Below, in pieces: positions 22,116 to 32,434 of a DNA stretch of 64,000 bases. A program made the translations under genes and the position numbers. The notes beneath the pieces are model-generated. The model saw only the letters and a list, made by a program, of their open reading frames with translations, was not told where the DNA came from and searched no databases. Location of the stretch: positions 4,919,001 through 4,983,000 of the forward strand of contig NC_083688.1 of the NCBI RefSeq assembly GCF_033118175.1, given 5' to 3'. Origin of the DNA: Dama dama (Eukaryota; Chordata; Mammalia; Artiodactyla; Cervidae). Each line of letters begins with the position of its first letter. The stretch's first letter is position 1.

Positions 22116-25100
22116 ACCCCCAAAGTTCATTCCTTCTGCTCGTGCCCGGCCGGGCTGGGCCGGATGGCCCAGGTCATGCCTGGACACGGCCCCTGCCTGC
22201 CCGGTGACAGCTCCTGCTGGCTCCCAGGACGGCGCTCCTTCCCTCGGCGGGCCCCACCTGCAGCCCCAGCTCCCAGGTGGACACCTGCCCCCTATCTCAC
22301 ACACACAGTCCAGCCGACAGGCTGTCAGGAAGGCTGCCGGGGCCTCTTGCATGAGGGACCCAGAGAGAGAGGAACAGAGGCATCGCTGCAGAGACTCCAG
22401 CGTCAGAGACAGAGAGGCAGAGACCCAGAGAGGAAGGGGCAGGGCGAGGAAGCAGAAGGAGATGTGGAAGATGGCTAAGACAGACCTACAGAGAGCTTCC
22501 GGTTCAGGAAGCTGCAGCGGGAGGAGGGTCTGGAGAGCCCACCAGGGTTCCTTTGGAGTGGCTCAGGGCAGACGCTGGGCCCCTGCAGCCCAGTTTGGGG
22601 CCAGGGCTCTGGGCTCTGGATGGGCCGGCCTTGGGCCGCAGCCTGGGGTCTCCAGTGCCGGCTGTCAGGGGTGGGGGTCCTCGGGGCCCCTCTGCCCTCT
22701 CTCCCCTCGCCCTGCCTCCCAGGGGCCAAACACAGGGACATTGACAGCTTCCCAGAAGGGCCTCTGGGGCAGCCAGAGTGGCGTTTAAAATTAGCCTTGC
22801 TAACCAGATCTGGTTATTTCAGGAGGCTCCGTCCCTGGCTGTCCCCTCGGCAGGGCGGGACCTCCACATTCCAGGGTCCCTGGTTAAGTACCCCCTGTGG
22901 CCTGAACAGCAGAGAACGTCCAGGTCGCAGTCCCCTGGCGCTGGGCGGGCCTGGGCCTGTGGCCGGCTCTTTGGCAAAGCTGCCCCAGGGCAAGACATTG
23001 GCGTCCAAGGACACCCCAGCGGCTGGGAGATGGGGGGAGGACCCCTCCTAGTGGGCACGGGATCCAGACCAGGTCCCTTAGAGGCTACGAGAGCCTCTTC
23101 ATGGTGACAGGTAGGACTCTGCCCCCATTTTACAGGTGGGGAGACTGACGCCTGGGGAGACAGGTCCCCACTCTGAGGCAGGGGAGATGAGGCTGCCGGG
23201 TCAGCCAGGCAGCCAAGCCCCTCCTCAGGGGCCTCTCGCCTCCTGCGTCTGGAGCAACCTCTGACAGCTGTTCGCAGCACCAGAGTCGTCTCTAAGCCGA
23301 GCCCAGGGCTTCCCGGGGCCCGGAGCCTCTCGCCTAGGCCCTAATTCCAGCCTCGGGTCCGTGTCCCGGCTCGCCCTGCCCACCTCCAAACCCAGGACGA
23401 GCACAGAGCTGGCGCGGGCACAAGAGAAACAGCACTGGACGCTTTGATCACAGAGGCCGGTCTGGTACTTGGCCTCCCCGGGCCCCACCCTGGAGCCTGG
23501 AAGGGTGGGGTGGGGTGGGGGCCCCGGCTGGAACCCAGCCCTAAAGCTGGTCGTTTCCACTGATGGGGGCGCAGGCACACCCAGGCAGGCCAAGGGGGCC
23601 AAAGAGGGTGCTGCATGCCCAGCTGGGCTCCAGCTTCTGCGCTAGGTCGGCAGGGGGCCAGAGCGGGCGGTGGGGGGGGCGGTGGGCAACCAGGGGGGGC
23701 GGTGGGCACCCAGTAACGGGACACAGCGGGATACACCCAGTTCTTTTCTGGAAGGATCATCAAGCCGGGGAGCCCTGGAGGCTGGGGTTCAGGGATGCAA
23801 TTGATCATCGCACATTCCTGACACCCGTCCCGGGCCAGCCACCTCATCGCCCATGCAGAGAGCTGGCCCCACGGCCTGCGATGTGGGTGATGGAGATGTC
23901 CTCATTTGTGGCTAAGTGCAAGCCCCCCACAACGCACCGCATGCTGGGGCTGCACCGAGAACTTCATGAGGCACCACCTCACTGAATCCTCCCACCCGGG
24001 CCCTGAAGGCGGGGCTGTTAGCATTGCCCGAGGTCCATGCGCCCAAAGTTACTGAGCTTATAGGAGGTAAATAAACTCAGAGCTAGGCTCTAGATCTTGG
24101 GGCTGGACTGTGGCTACTGGCCCTTGGTGGGATGGGAGGAGGTAGGGCTTGGGGGGGGAGCGGCGAGGGTTAGAGAAGAGGGGTTAGGCAGAGGAGGGAG
24201 TGGGGGGGTGAGCTGGGGACCCCTTGAGTCTAGGGCCAGACCCAGGTGGACGGAGCGGGGGAGTGAGTCACCACCCCTGGGGGGGGCCCCAGACATCCGA
24301 GGGTCACAGCAGGGCCCCGTCAGGAAGGCCCTAGGGTGCCCCCAGCATCGTCCCGGGGAGGGCGTGGGGGCTGGTGGTGGGGAGGGCGTGAGGCCAAGGC
24401 ATCGTGAGTCCCCCGGGGGCCCACCTCCAGGCCCCAAATCCCCCAACCTGCCCTGCTTCCTGCGCTCCTGTCTCAGAGCAGAATCCCCCACACCCCGTAC
24501 ACCTTCGGGCGGACCCCTGAGCGCCTCCCAGCTCCTCCCTCAGCCCCTTCCTCCAGACGCTCCTCTCCCAGCACCTTGCAGACGCCCCGTGTCCTTGGCA
24601 AAGGGCTCCTGGACCGACGCTGCCCGGCGGCCGCCGCCAGCCACCCCCCGCTCCCGGTGTTGCCTGCTCCACGGCTTCCCCGCTGACCTCGGCATATCCA
24701 AGGCCATGGGGCCTCTGGCCTGGTCCCTGCCCTCTGCCTGCCCCCTCCACCATCACCATCACCTTCCCTTCTCAGCTGCAAGCGGTACACTCAGGCCTCC
24801 CTGCGCACCGGCGGCTCCCTCCCCACGGACACTCCGCCAAGCCTTTCCGGGGGTGCTCAGGCACCACGGGGTCTTCCCCAACCCCCCTCAGCCAGGCTGG
24901 ATCCCCGGGCTCCTCCCACGTCTCCCCCACCCCACCCTCCCCCGAGGCCCTGATCGCCCCTTTATCGCCCCATTGCTCTGCACGGGCTGAGCGCCTTCCG
25001 GCCGCTGGACAGGTTCAGCCGGTCCCCGCCCCCATCAGTGCGGGTACGCGATCCCTTGGCGCCCCCTGGTGGCCACACGGGGAACACACGTGACCTTCGC

Positions 25101-25249
25101 CCACCGGGCGCGCCTGCAGCCGCTGGAGGAATCCTCAGGACGGACCCCCAGGAGAAGTGCTACCACTCCCGTGTTACAGAAGTAGAGACAGGCTCGGAGA
25201 AGCTTCTAAGTTTCTCAGCACCACCAGCGAGTAGCAGGACTCCAGTTGG

Positions 25250-25376
25250 TGGGCGTGAATTTGAGCAGGCTCCGGGAGTTGGTGATGGACAGGGAGGCCT
25301 GGCGCAGTCCATGGGGTCGCAAAGAGTTAGGGTTAGTAGTCGGACAGGACTGAGCGACTGAACTGAACTGAGTTGA
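25250..25376 (+). mobile_element. BovB 3' tail fragment
   Basis: GAGTTGGTGATGGACAGGGA, CCATGGGGTCGCAAAGAGTT and GACTGAGCGACTGAACTGAA. Lies about 280 nt beyond the RAP1GAP poly(A) site. Confidence 0.85.
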
Positions 25377-25659
25377 CTTCAAAGCCAGGTTCTCCCTGCT
25401 GGGGAGAGGGAACAAGGCGGGAAAAGGGCAGAGGGGAAGGCCACAACTGGTGGTCAAAGAGCCCATGGCTTGGCCTCGGAGGTGTCTGCAGACCCAGCAG
25501 CTCTGATTTGGTGGGGATGGCGGGGTGGGGAGGTTGGGGGGTGGGGAGTGGTGGGGCGTAGTGAACAGGCTCTTGTCCTTGACCACAGCACCCCTAAGAT
25601 CTGTCTGGGGTTGATCTGAGAGGAGGGAGAGGGTCACATGAAGCCAGGTCCAACTCGGG

Positions 25660-26668
25660 GTACAATAGCGATAAATAGAATTTATTTTGTACAACTGTTA
25701 CCGACACACACACGCGGCCACAGGGGCTTCCGAAACGGGTGTTGGGGCCGGAGGCTGCCCTTTGGCGTGGTGCCTAAAAAGTGTGGACACACACAAGGAT
25801 GTGGACTCACAGCAGCTGTGCCTGACTGCCCGCTCTGTGCGGGGTGGGGGTGGTGCAAAGGTGAGCCAGCTGAGACCCCTCGGCCTGGAGGGCCAGGAGC
25901 AGGAGGTGCCGGGGGTCGAGCCGGGGGCTGACGGAAGAGCCACGTGGGCCCCCCGATGCCCACAATGGGGTCACTCGTCTGTCACGTAGAGGCGGTGGGC
26001 AGGGCCTCCGCAGGTCTGCGGCACACGGCCTGAGGGTCTAGGAGGTGCCATGGGCACAGCCAGCCCCATGCCCCTCAGCCGACCTGGGGACCCAGGAACC
26101 CCAAGGAGCAGGAGAGGGTGACGGGAGGCCCCCGGGGAGGGCAATCCTCCATTCTAGGGCAGCTGCGCGGAGTCTTCAGTGACCTCTGAAATGATCTCGT
26201 CCATTCAGAGCAGAGGCACCCAGAGAGGGAGCATGACGGGCCCAGAGTTGCACAGCGGATCCCAAATCACAGGCCAGGACTCAGGACTCCCAGCCCAGGG
26301 CTCCTCCTCCCCACCGCCTCCACGGCAGGCTCTGCGTGCACCGAGATGTCTCAGCTCTCCTTTCCAGCTCACTCCCTCGAATCCAGAGCGGCACCCAAGG
26401 GTGATGGATGAGCCAGGCCTGGAGTCCCGTTCCAGCTGACCTCTCCCCGCCCCAGCCAGCCCCCCAGCCCAGGGGGTGGGGACGGTGCCAGCAGCTTCCC
26501 CGCTCCCAGGGCTGGACGGCTCCACTCTGCAGAGACAGCCCGGACATGGGCCAGAAGGAGGGCTGGGGAGGCGAGGGGCGGGCCCCAGGCTGGTGCTGGC
26601 CTTCGGGGCGGAGGTCCCGTCCGCCTGGATCTGCTGGAGCATCTCGCCTCGTGCTTCTGCGGCCTCGT
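25660..26668 (-). other. RAP1GAP: RAP1GAP 3' UTR, probable terminal exon
   Basis: From a strong predicted acceptor (minus-strand CCCTTTACCCTGCAG before 26668) to the poly(A) signal at 25681. The preceding exon has a good donor (GAGCAG|GTCAGT at 27062), so splicing in the 3' UTR is likely; an unspliced 3' UTR running from 27098 is the alternative. Two frames stay open for a while after 26668 (see findings). Confidence 0.6.
25681..25686 (-). terminator. RAP1GAP: RAP1GAP polyadenylation signal AATAAA
   Basis: Minus strand reads TACAAAATAAATTCTATTTA. Cleavage is expected near 25660-25668. It is the only AATAAA found just below the last exon on this strand. Confidence 0.85.
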
Positions 26669-26849
26669 CTGCAGGGTAAAGGGAGACGGACGCGCCATGA
26701 AACAGGGAGACAGCAGTGGAGGGGTCCCACCCTTGGGACGGCAGGCTCTGGATCTTTCCATCCCAAGGGGAACGCCCGAGACCCCTCCCTCCCAATGACT
26801 CCCAAGTCCCTTTTAGGCTCTCGTCAAATCCTCTCAGCAACTCACGGGC

Positions 26850-26945
26850 AGAGGTGAGGCAGAATTTATTGACCCACTGTACAGATAAGGAAACTGAAGC
26901 CCAGGGTCACCTAGCAACTGAGCGGCAGAGGATTCAAACCTAAAT
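26850..26945 (-). mobile_element. MIR SINE fragment
   Basis: 'CTGTACAGATAAGGAAACTG' followed by 'GTCACCTAGCAACTGAGCGG' and 'AGAGGATTCAAACC'. Lies in the 3' UTR intron, or in the 3' UTR if unspliced. Confidence 0.7.
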
Positions 26946-27061
26946 ATGTAACTCTCACCCCGCAGAGGTGATGGAGAAACAAACAAGTCGGCCCAGCCCT
27001 GCCTTCCTCTGCCCTTTCTCCCCCGCCGGCCCCCAACCAAACAGGAGCTGAGGGCCGGGAC

Positions 27062-27107
27062 TGACCTGCTCGGGGTCACCTTCAGAGCGGCAGAGTGGCT
27101 AACAGCC
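27062..27107 (-). CDS. RAP1GAP: RAP1GAP last coding exon: Gly-Cys-stop
   Basis: Acceptor (minus) GACCACAG before GGC TGT TAG: only two codons (662-663) and the stop at 27099-27101, giving the conserved C-terminus Q-L-G-C. The remaining 37 nt are 3' UTR up to a good donor at 27062. The tiny coding part explains why no open frame marks it. Confidence 0.88.
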
Positions 27108-27392
27108 CTGTGGTCAGAACAGCGGCAATACAGGCGCCGGGACAGGGGATGTGGGAGACACGGGCGAGCAGAAGTCAGCGGTTGTGCCCAAGCTGGACAA
27201 GCCCAACCCCTCCAGGCTTGGGGCAGCGGGGCAGTGCGTCTTGGTCCAGCGCCATCCCTGGGGACCCCTGGCCACCTGAGGCCTCTCCCCAACAGCCGAT
27301 CCCCCTCCCGGGGGGCAGGGGGTGCTCTCCACAGGCCCAGCCCCCAGGCCATCCATCCCACCCCCACCCAGGCCCCTGGCAGCTGCACGTAC

Positions 27393-27496
27393 CAGCTGGG
27401 GCGTGTGCTGTTCAGATGCTTCCAGCTGGATCTTGATCTCGGGACACGCAGGGTCCCCCAACTTGCCGGCATCGGGGTGGGGTGACCGAGAGGGGC
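27393..27496 (-). CDS. RAP1GAP: RAP1GAP exon, residues 628-661
   Basis: Acceptor CCCCCAG before GC CCC TCT; donor CAGCTG|GTACGT. Completes G627 and encodes PSRSPHPDAGKLGDPACPEI and then KIQLEASEQHTPQL. This is the extreme C-terminal tail. Confidence 0.95.
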
Positions 27497-27879
27497 CTGG
27501 GGAGGGAGGCAGGAGGGAGCCACCTCACTGGCCGCGGGGAGGCACCAGGGAGATGGGGGCATGGATGGGCGGTCGGCACCAGCGTCCCCCAACCCCAGCA
27601 AGCCCCTCCCTTGGGGACCCCCACCCTTAACTCCTGTCTTTACCCCCTTTAAAGCCCCATCAACCTCCAAGGCCCTTCTAGAAGCCACCAGTCCTCCGAG
27701 CCACCAACTACCATAATAGATGGGATAAGGACCAGCCCACGGAGCCCAGGTCAGCAGCAGGCCCATCACACCCACCACCTGGGGCCTGAAAACGGGTCTC
27801 CATGCCCTCCATGCCCAGCCCTGGGCCCCGCCCATCACAGGAGTGGCCGTGCCCGCTGCGGGGCTGGCCCTGCTGGTAC

Positions 27880-27982
27880 CTGGGGAGCTGCCTCCGCTCG
27901 TGGTACTGATGCTGTCCTCCAGCCACGTGCTGTAGATGAAGGAGTCCCGCTTGTGGGGCGTCCCCGAGGAGGAAACGCTCTC
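27880..27982 (-). CDS. RAP1GAP: RAP1GAP exon, residues 593-627
   Basis: Acceptor GTCCCAG, donor CCCCAG|GTACCA leaving one base. Encodes ESVSSSGTPHKRDSFIYSTW then LEDSISTTSGGSSP; Ser/Thr-rich regulatory tail. Confidence 0.96.
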
Positions 27983-28928
27983 CTGGGACGGGGAGGAGAG
28001 CAGGAGGGAGGCTAAGTCCTTGCCCGCGGCACTGGCTGGCTCCCTCTCCCCTCCTCACCCCTCCTCTGCTATAATCCACAACCCCCCTGACCCTGGCCCT
28101 TCTGCAGAGAGGGTGAGGGCCCAGCCATGTCTGCCCCAGGGGACGCCAGGAGGGCAGAGTGGGAAGAAAAGCGGACACAGACACAGACACACCCTCCACT
28201 CATCCGTGCGTCCAAACCCTGATGTTCTCATAAGCCAAGCCACCAAGAAAAATCGAGAGGGGTCCTGGCCCTCCAAGAGCTCCAGGTCAAGAGGAGAGAC
28301 AGGCTGGGAAGAGACTAGCACAGTTCCAGATCCCAAGCCCCACGGGGTGGGGGCTCGGCGGTCTGCACGTGCAGCATCTGACATGGAGCCTGGCAGGGAA
28401 CTGAAGGGTTGCGGAACGAAGCGTGATGGAGCCAAGGACAGAGCCCAGGGTGAGAGTGTACAGGGGTTCCTAACCCACCCAGGAACCGGAAAGGCAGGCT
28501 TCCCGAAGGAGGCACTGTGAGGCTGAGCTGAGGAGGAGTAGGAGCCAGTCGGACAATGGGGGAAGGAGGGAGCAGGTAGTGTTCCAGATAGCGGACCGGC
28601 ATGTGCAAAGGCCCAGGGGTAGAGTAATAAGCCTGAGTGGTTCGGGGGACTGGCTGAAGGAGCAAGGTGAACTGGCCAAAGGGGTAAGAGGCGGGGCTGG
28701 GGAGGGAAGGGCTAGACCTTCAGTGACCTCACAGACTGGGGAACTGGGGAGCCATGGGAGGCTTCAGAGTAAGGGAAGGTCAGCCTGCACTACTCCTCGG
28801 GACTGGGTCTCCTGATCACAGCTCAGCCACAGCCGGGCTCACGCTTCACCCTGGAGCATCATCTCCAGGGATCAGAGAGCACCCCTTTCGTGCCGCCATG
28901 GGGCCCCTCTCCCCCCTGGGCCTCTCAC
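27983..28928 (-). other. RAP1GAP: RAP1GAP intron, 946 nt
   Basis: GC-rich unique sequence; no repeat or further exon recognised. Confidence 0.6.
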
Positions 28929-29052
28929 CAGGCCTGTGTCGTCTGCGTCCACACCCTCTGCTTCCTCCACGACGCTGGCGAAGCTGCTGGCGCTGGACGA
29001 GGAGCGGGAGAAGTCCTTCAGCACTTCTGCTCTCTGGGCCGCTGTCTCCGCT
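28929..29052 (-). CDS. RAP1GAP: RAP1GAP exon, residues 552-592
   Basis: Acceptor TGTGGCAG, donor GGCCTG|GTGAGA. Completes R551 and encodes AETAAQRAEVLKDFSRSSSS and then ASSFASVVEEAEGVDADDTGL. The helix-like QRAEVLKDF stretch followed by a serine run is a recognisable mark of the gene. Confidence 0.96.
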
Positions 29053-29336
29053 CTGCCACAGAACAGGTCCCATCAGTCAGCATCCCTGGTGGGCACCTCC
29101 TGAGCCAAGACCCCCGGTCCCTGCCCTCTCTGCCCAGGCAGGCCCAGCCTGCAGCCAGCCAAGCTCCACCATGGCACCTTATAGCTTCCGGGGCCCCAAG
29201 CCTCCCCGATGCCACCGTTCTTCCTAACACAGAGATCCTGTAGGGCCCCAGTCCTGCTCCTACCCTGGCTCCCCACTGCCCCCGATGAAGCCCAATTCTC
29301 TTGGCTGTGTGTTCAGTCGGAACTATTTATTTATAC

Positions 29337-29380
29337 ACCATCGGTTAATAGTTAAAACCATCGGTTAATAGTTATACCAT
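29337..29380. repeat. Two-copy tandem duplication, about 20 bp unit
   Basis: ACCATCGGTTAATAGTTA occurs twice in succession, with a third partial ACCATCGG just after. Confidence 0.8.
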
Positions 29381-29384
29381 CGGC

Positions 29385-29600
29385 ACCATCATTGAGTGCA
29401 GATTTCCTCTGTGCCAGGCACTGATCTAAGTGTGTTAACCCCAGTTATCTCATTGCTATCATTATTGGACCCATTTTACAGATGAGCAGACACCCAGGAA
29501 CAGAGAAGGTGGGCACCCAGCCCGAGGTCACCCAGCCAGAGGTGGAAGAACAGGCAGGATCCAGGCCTTCCACCTCCACAGTCTGCTCCCTTAACTCTCT
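29385..29600 (-). mobile_element. MIR SINE, reverse orientation
   Basis: 'TTGAGTGCAGATTTCCTCTG', 'GCCAGGCACTGATCTAAGTG', 'CCCATTTTACAGATGAGCAG' and 'GAGGTCACCCAGCCAGAGG' in reverse-MIR order; one of the best-preserved MIRs here. Confidence 0.88.
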
Positions 29601-30217
29601 CTCAGTTTGGTTCCATGTCCAAGGTCTTTTCTCCCCACGATCACCACCATATCACACTGATTATTCCAATGTCACCAATACAGCCGGAGGAGCTCATGTA
29701 ACACTGCACTGGATCTCCTGCCTTCTAGCTTCTGCTCAGAGAGAAACATCTACCCACTTGTTCCTTCCTCCCCCCTTTCTGGAGGAAAATCCACTGCGGG
29801 CCAAACTGTGTCTCCTGCCTGGGGTTCCACGCCTTCCCTCAAGTCCTAAAGAGTAAACTCACTTTTCAAACACCAGCCGGGGTGAGGGGGGGACACTGCC
29901 TCAAGGAGGCCCTCCCTGATTCCCCCGCGCGGGGGGAACGACCCTCTCTGCTCGGCTGTCTCGTCCTGTGCCTGCAGCATTTTCCTGCTTCCCTGTTCAC
30001 CTGCCTGACTCCTCAGCCCAGGACGGGCCCTCTCCCCAGCCCTCTCACCCCCGGGGCTCAGCTGACAAGCAATGAATGGAGGGCGGCCTCCGGGCTGGCC
30101 TCTCTGCTCCTGGGCCCACCCTCACATGGTGACCACAGTCGGCTTGTGAAAGCATCACTCCTCTTAAACAAAATCCTCCAGAGCCTCCTTGCTACACTTA
30201 GGATAAAACCCAAAGTT

Positions 30218-30539
30218 CTCAGGCTTCCCTGGGGGCTCCGTGGGGAAGAATCTGCCTGCCGATGCAGAGAAGATACAGGTTTGATCCCCGATCCGGGAAG
30301 ATCCCACGGGCTGTCGGGAAACTAAGCCCGAGCACCACGAGTACTGAGCCCGTGCTGGGAGCCCGAGCGCCCCAAGCCCTGAGCCTGCGTGCCCAAACTA
30401 CTGAAGCCCCTACGGCCCCACGACGTGAGAGGCCTGCGCCCCACCGCTGGAGAGGAGCCCCCGCTCTCCACAACTAGAGAAAAGCCCGCGCAGCAGTGAA
30501 GACCCAGCACGCCAAAAATAAATACATTTTTTAAAAAAA
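30218..30539 (+). mobile_element. CHR-2 type SINE, full-length form
   Basis: Head GGCTTCCCTGGGGGCTCCGT, GATCCCACGGGCTG, then the repeated AACTACTGAAGCCC/AACTAGAGAAAAGCCC body and an A-rich tail. Flanked by the direct repeat CAAAGTTCTCA (about 30208 and 30541), a target-site duplication. Antisense to RAP1GAP. Confidence 0.9.
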
Positions 30540-31153
30540 TTCAAAGTTCTCACAGAGCCTTCAAAGCCATGATCCAGCCCCTGCCCAACTCTTCAACTCC
30601 TCCCATCTACCATCAACAACCACCTGGGCCCAGCCTCACTCACTCAGCTCCAACGACACCACCCTTCTGCTGAGCCTTCAGGCATGCCTCAGGGCCTTTG
30701 CACGGCACCCTCCTCCCGCTGCCACGCCGCCGCCGCCAGTCTGTCCTAACAGGGCCGACTCCTCACTCAGCTCTCAATTCCAACCTCACCCCTCGGTAGA
30801 CGTCTTCCCTGAGACCCCATCTAAGCCCCCGCCCCCACCCGGCCACTCTTCATTGCAACCTCTGCTTTATTTTCCTTCCGTCATCGCTACCTGGAAGTAG
30901 CTTACTAGATTCTGTTACTCTGGACTGTCAGCCCCGCGAGGCAGGGGCAGCTGACTGCCGTCTTGCAGAGCGTGGTGTGCACAAAGCGCTCAGCGGGTGT
31001 GTCAGAGGAGGACCCAGGAGAGTGCCCGGGCCCCCTGCTGCCCTGGGGTGGCCGTGTCCACGTTCCTGGGCAGCCCTGGGCCCAGACAGTGGGGGAGAAA
31101 GAATGGGCCCGCCACACCCAAGCCCCCCGGCTCAGCATGCCCCGAGCCCCAAC

Positions 31154-31267
31154 CTGTTTTTGGTCGTGGGCATCTCTGGGGAGCTCTGAGTGGATGAGTT
31201 CTCCGACTTGGGCTCCTGGGAGGCGTGCCCGCTGTCTGGGGTCTTCTGGCCGGCCGGGGGGCTCTCC
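31154..31267 (-). CDS. RAP1GAP: RAP1GAP exon, residues 514-550
   Basis: Acceptor CCCCGCAG, donor AACAG|GTTGGG. Completes R513, encodes ESPPAGQKTPDSGHASQEPK then SENSSTQSSPEMPTTKN, and leaves AG of R551. Several S/T-P motifs suit proline-directed kinases. The donor has T at +3, a weaker site. Confidence 0.96.
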
Positions 31268-31478
31268 CTGCGGGGCACATGGGGGCAGCAGAGGGGATTC
31301 AGCACCAGGCCTGGCCTCAAGAAGGAGCCCCAGGTGGGGAGAGGAGGTCCCGGGCGCTCCTGCCTCGTACCCACACCCCGCATCCTCAGGGGCCAGCCCC
31401 GGAGCGGTCCCCGCGGCCCCTGGGCTGACCAGGAGGGAGCAGGCACCGCGGGAGCACCTACGCAGAACATCGGTGGGA

Positions 31479-31602
31479 ATTCCCCGGCGGTCCAGGGGTT
31501 AGGCCTTGGCATTTTCAGTGCCACAGACTCAGGCTCAATCCCTGATCTCAGAACTAAGATCCCACAAGCCGCAAAGAGAGGCCAAAAAAAAAAAAAAAAA
31601 AA
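31479..31602 (+). mobile_element. CHR-2 type SINE, short form with A tail
   Basis: GGAATTCCCCGGCGGTCCAG head, CTCAATCCCTGATC B-box region and a 19-nt A run. Antisense to RAP1GAP. Confidence 0.85.
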
Positions 31603-31639
31603 GTGAAAAAAGAGACAGGACATCCCCCATGGATGGGGG

Positions 31640-31760
31640 TGTAAGTGTCCCCTGTTATAGATAAGGAGACCGGAGTCCAGAGATGGGAAGGGATCTGCCC
31701 AGGGATGCGCAGCCAGGATGTGGCAAAGCCAAGGCTTGAACCCTGGATTCGTGGGATTCC
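31640..31760 (-). mobile_element. MIR SINE fragment, reverse orientation
   Basis: 'CCCCTGTTATAGATAAGGAG' and 'AAGGCTTGAACCCTGGATTC' in reverse-MIR order. Confidence 0.65.
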
Positions 31761-31844
31761 GGGCCCTCCTGCCTGTGAAGGGAGGGCCAGCTCACTCCTG
31801 AGACCTCAGGGCCCCCGGCGCCCGGCTTCACGCGCACGGCGCCA

Positions 31845-31985
31845 GCGCCGTGCCGCTGCTTGTGTCCTCATCCCTATTTATTCTCAGCTTAGGACAATGA
31901 AGCTCAGAGAGGTTCAGTGACTTTCCCGAGATCACACAGCTGCAGCGTGGTGAAGACCGGATTCACAGCCCAGGAACGATGCTCT
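31845..31985 (-). mobile_element. MIR SINE fragment, reverse orientation
   Basis: 'GCTCAGAGAGGTTCAGTGAC', 'TTTCCCGAGATCACACAGCT' and 'CCGGATTCACAGCCCAGGAA' in reverse-MIR order. Confidence 0.75.
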
Positions 31986-32324
31986 GCTTCCCCGAAGGCT
32001 CCCTGCTTCTCATGTGGTGGGTGCGGTGCACACCCCGCTCACACTGGTGTACTTAGAGAGCTCCGCAGACCCCAGCTCTGCCCCTCACCCGCCGCGTGAC
32101 CCGGGCCAGGCCCTCCCCTGACCTACGGCTCCCTCCCGGGAGCCTGAGATGACGAGCTGGCGCACAGCAGATCCTCGAGGGTGCGGGCGGGTGTCACCGG
32201 TGGGGACAGAAGGGGAGAAGGCTGGGAGCGCCCTGTTGTCCGCTTTCCTTCGCCGCTGAATGGGGGTCGGTGCAGGGGTGCGGGGCAGGGAGAAGGACGC
32301 CATCCCGCCCGCCGCTCCACCCAC

Positions 32325-32434
32325 CTCTTCTCCTGCACCTCCTGGATGTTCTCGATGCCGATGGCACTGCTGCGGCGCGAGCCGAAAGGACCCGACTTCT
32401 TCCTCGTGGGGCTCTTGCCAGGGACGATCAGCGA
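32325..32434 (-). CDS. RAP1GAP: RAP1GAP exon, residues 477-512, with PKA-type site
   Basis: Acceptor GCCCGCAG, donor AAGAG|GTGGGT. Encodes [20 protein letters not shown], then [16 protein letters not shown], and leaves AG of R513. The R-R-S-S ends at residue 499, a reported PKA phosphorylation site of Rap1GAP (family knowledge). A diverged relative of this exon lies 960 nt upstream at 33396-33473. Confidence 0.96.

Larger units (their letters stand above)
10873..25659. other. ALPL-RAP1GAP intergenic region
   Basis: About 14.8 kb between the two convergent poly(A) sites. It holds BovB/ART2A pieces (13486-14110, 14776-15132, 17853-18074, 25250-25376), Bov-tA SINEs (12186, 16555), a CHR-2 SINE (17168), MIR copies, and a palindromic MER53-like element (21932). 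Stretches 15.1-16.5, 18.1-21.9 and 22.1-25.2 kb are GC-rich and unique. Long open frames there (for example 24097-24990) are proline-rich, lack recognisable domains and are explained by base composition. I see no supported gene. Confidence 0.7.
29053..31153 (-). other. RAP1GAP: RAP1GAP intron, 2.1 kb
   Basis: Contains a reverse MIR (29385-29600), a short direct duplication of ACCATCGGTTAATAGTTA (29337-29380) and a long CHR-2 SINE (30218-30539). No exon seen. Confidence 0.65.
31268..32324 (-). other. RAP1GAP: RAP1GAP intron, 1.06 kb
   Basis: Contains a short CHR-2 SINE with an A tail (31479-31602) and two reverse MIR pieces (31640-31760, 31845-31985). Confidence 0.65.

Noticed and set aside
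22084..22788. Open frame of 234 codons (+)
   Set aside because: Begins inside the MER53-like element and continues in low-complexity sequence; no domain.
24742..24765. Apparent run of six histidines (CACCATCACCATCAC)
   Set aside because: A short trinucleotide-like CAT/CAC repeat in non-coding sequence; resemblance to an expression tag is chance.
24097..24990. Open frame of 297 codons (+) in the intergenic region
   Set aside because: Proline-, glycine- and arginine-rich in a GC-rich stretch, no recognisable domain, no splice or promoter context. High GC removes stop codons by chance.
25322..25340. Telomere-like GTTAGGGTTAG
   Set aside because: Less than two units inside a BovB tail (normal text GAGTTGGACACGAC-like); a small insertion, not an interstitial telomere.
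26834..27838. Open frame of 334 codons (-) at the 3' end of RAP1GAP
   Set aside because: It runs through introns and crosses the true exon 27393-27496 in another frame; the real exon phase excludes it.
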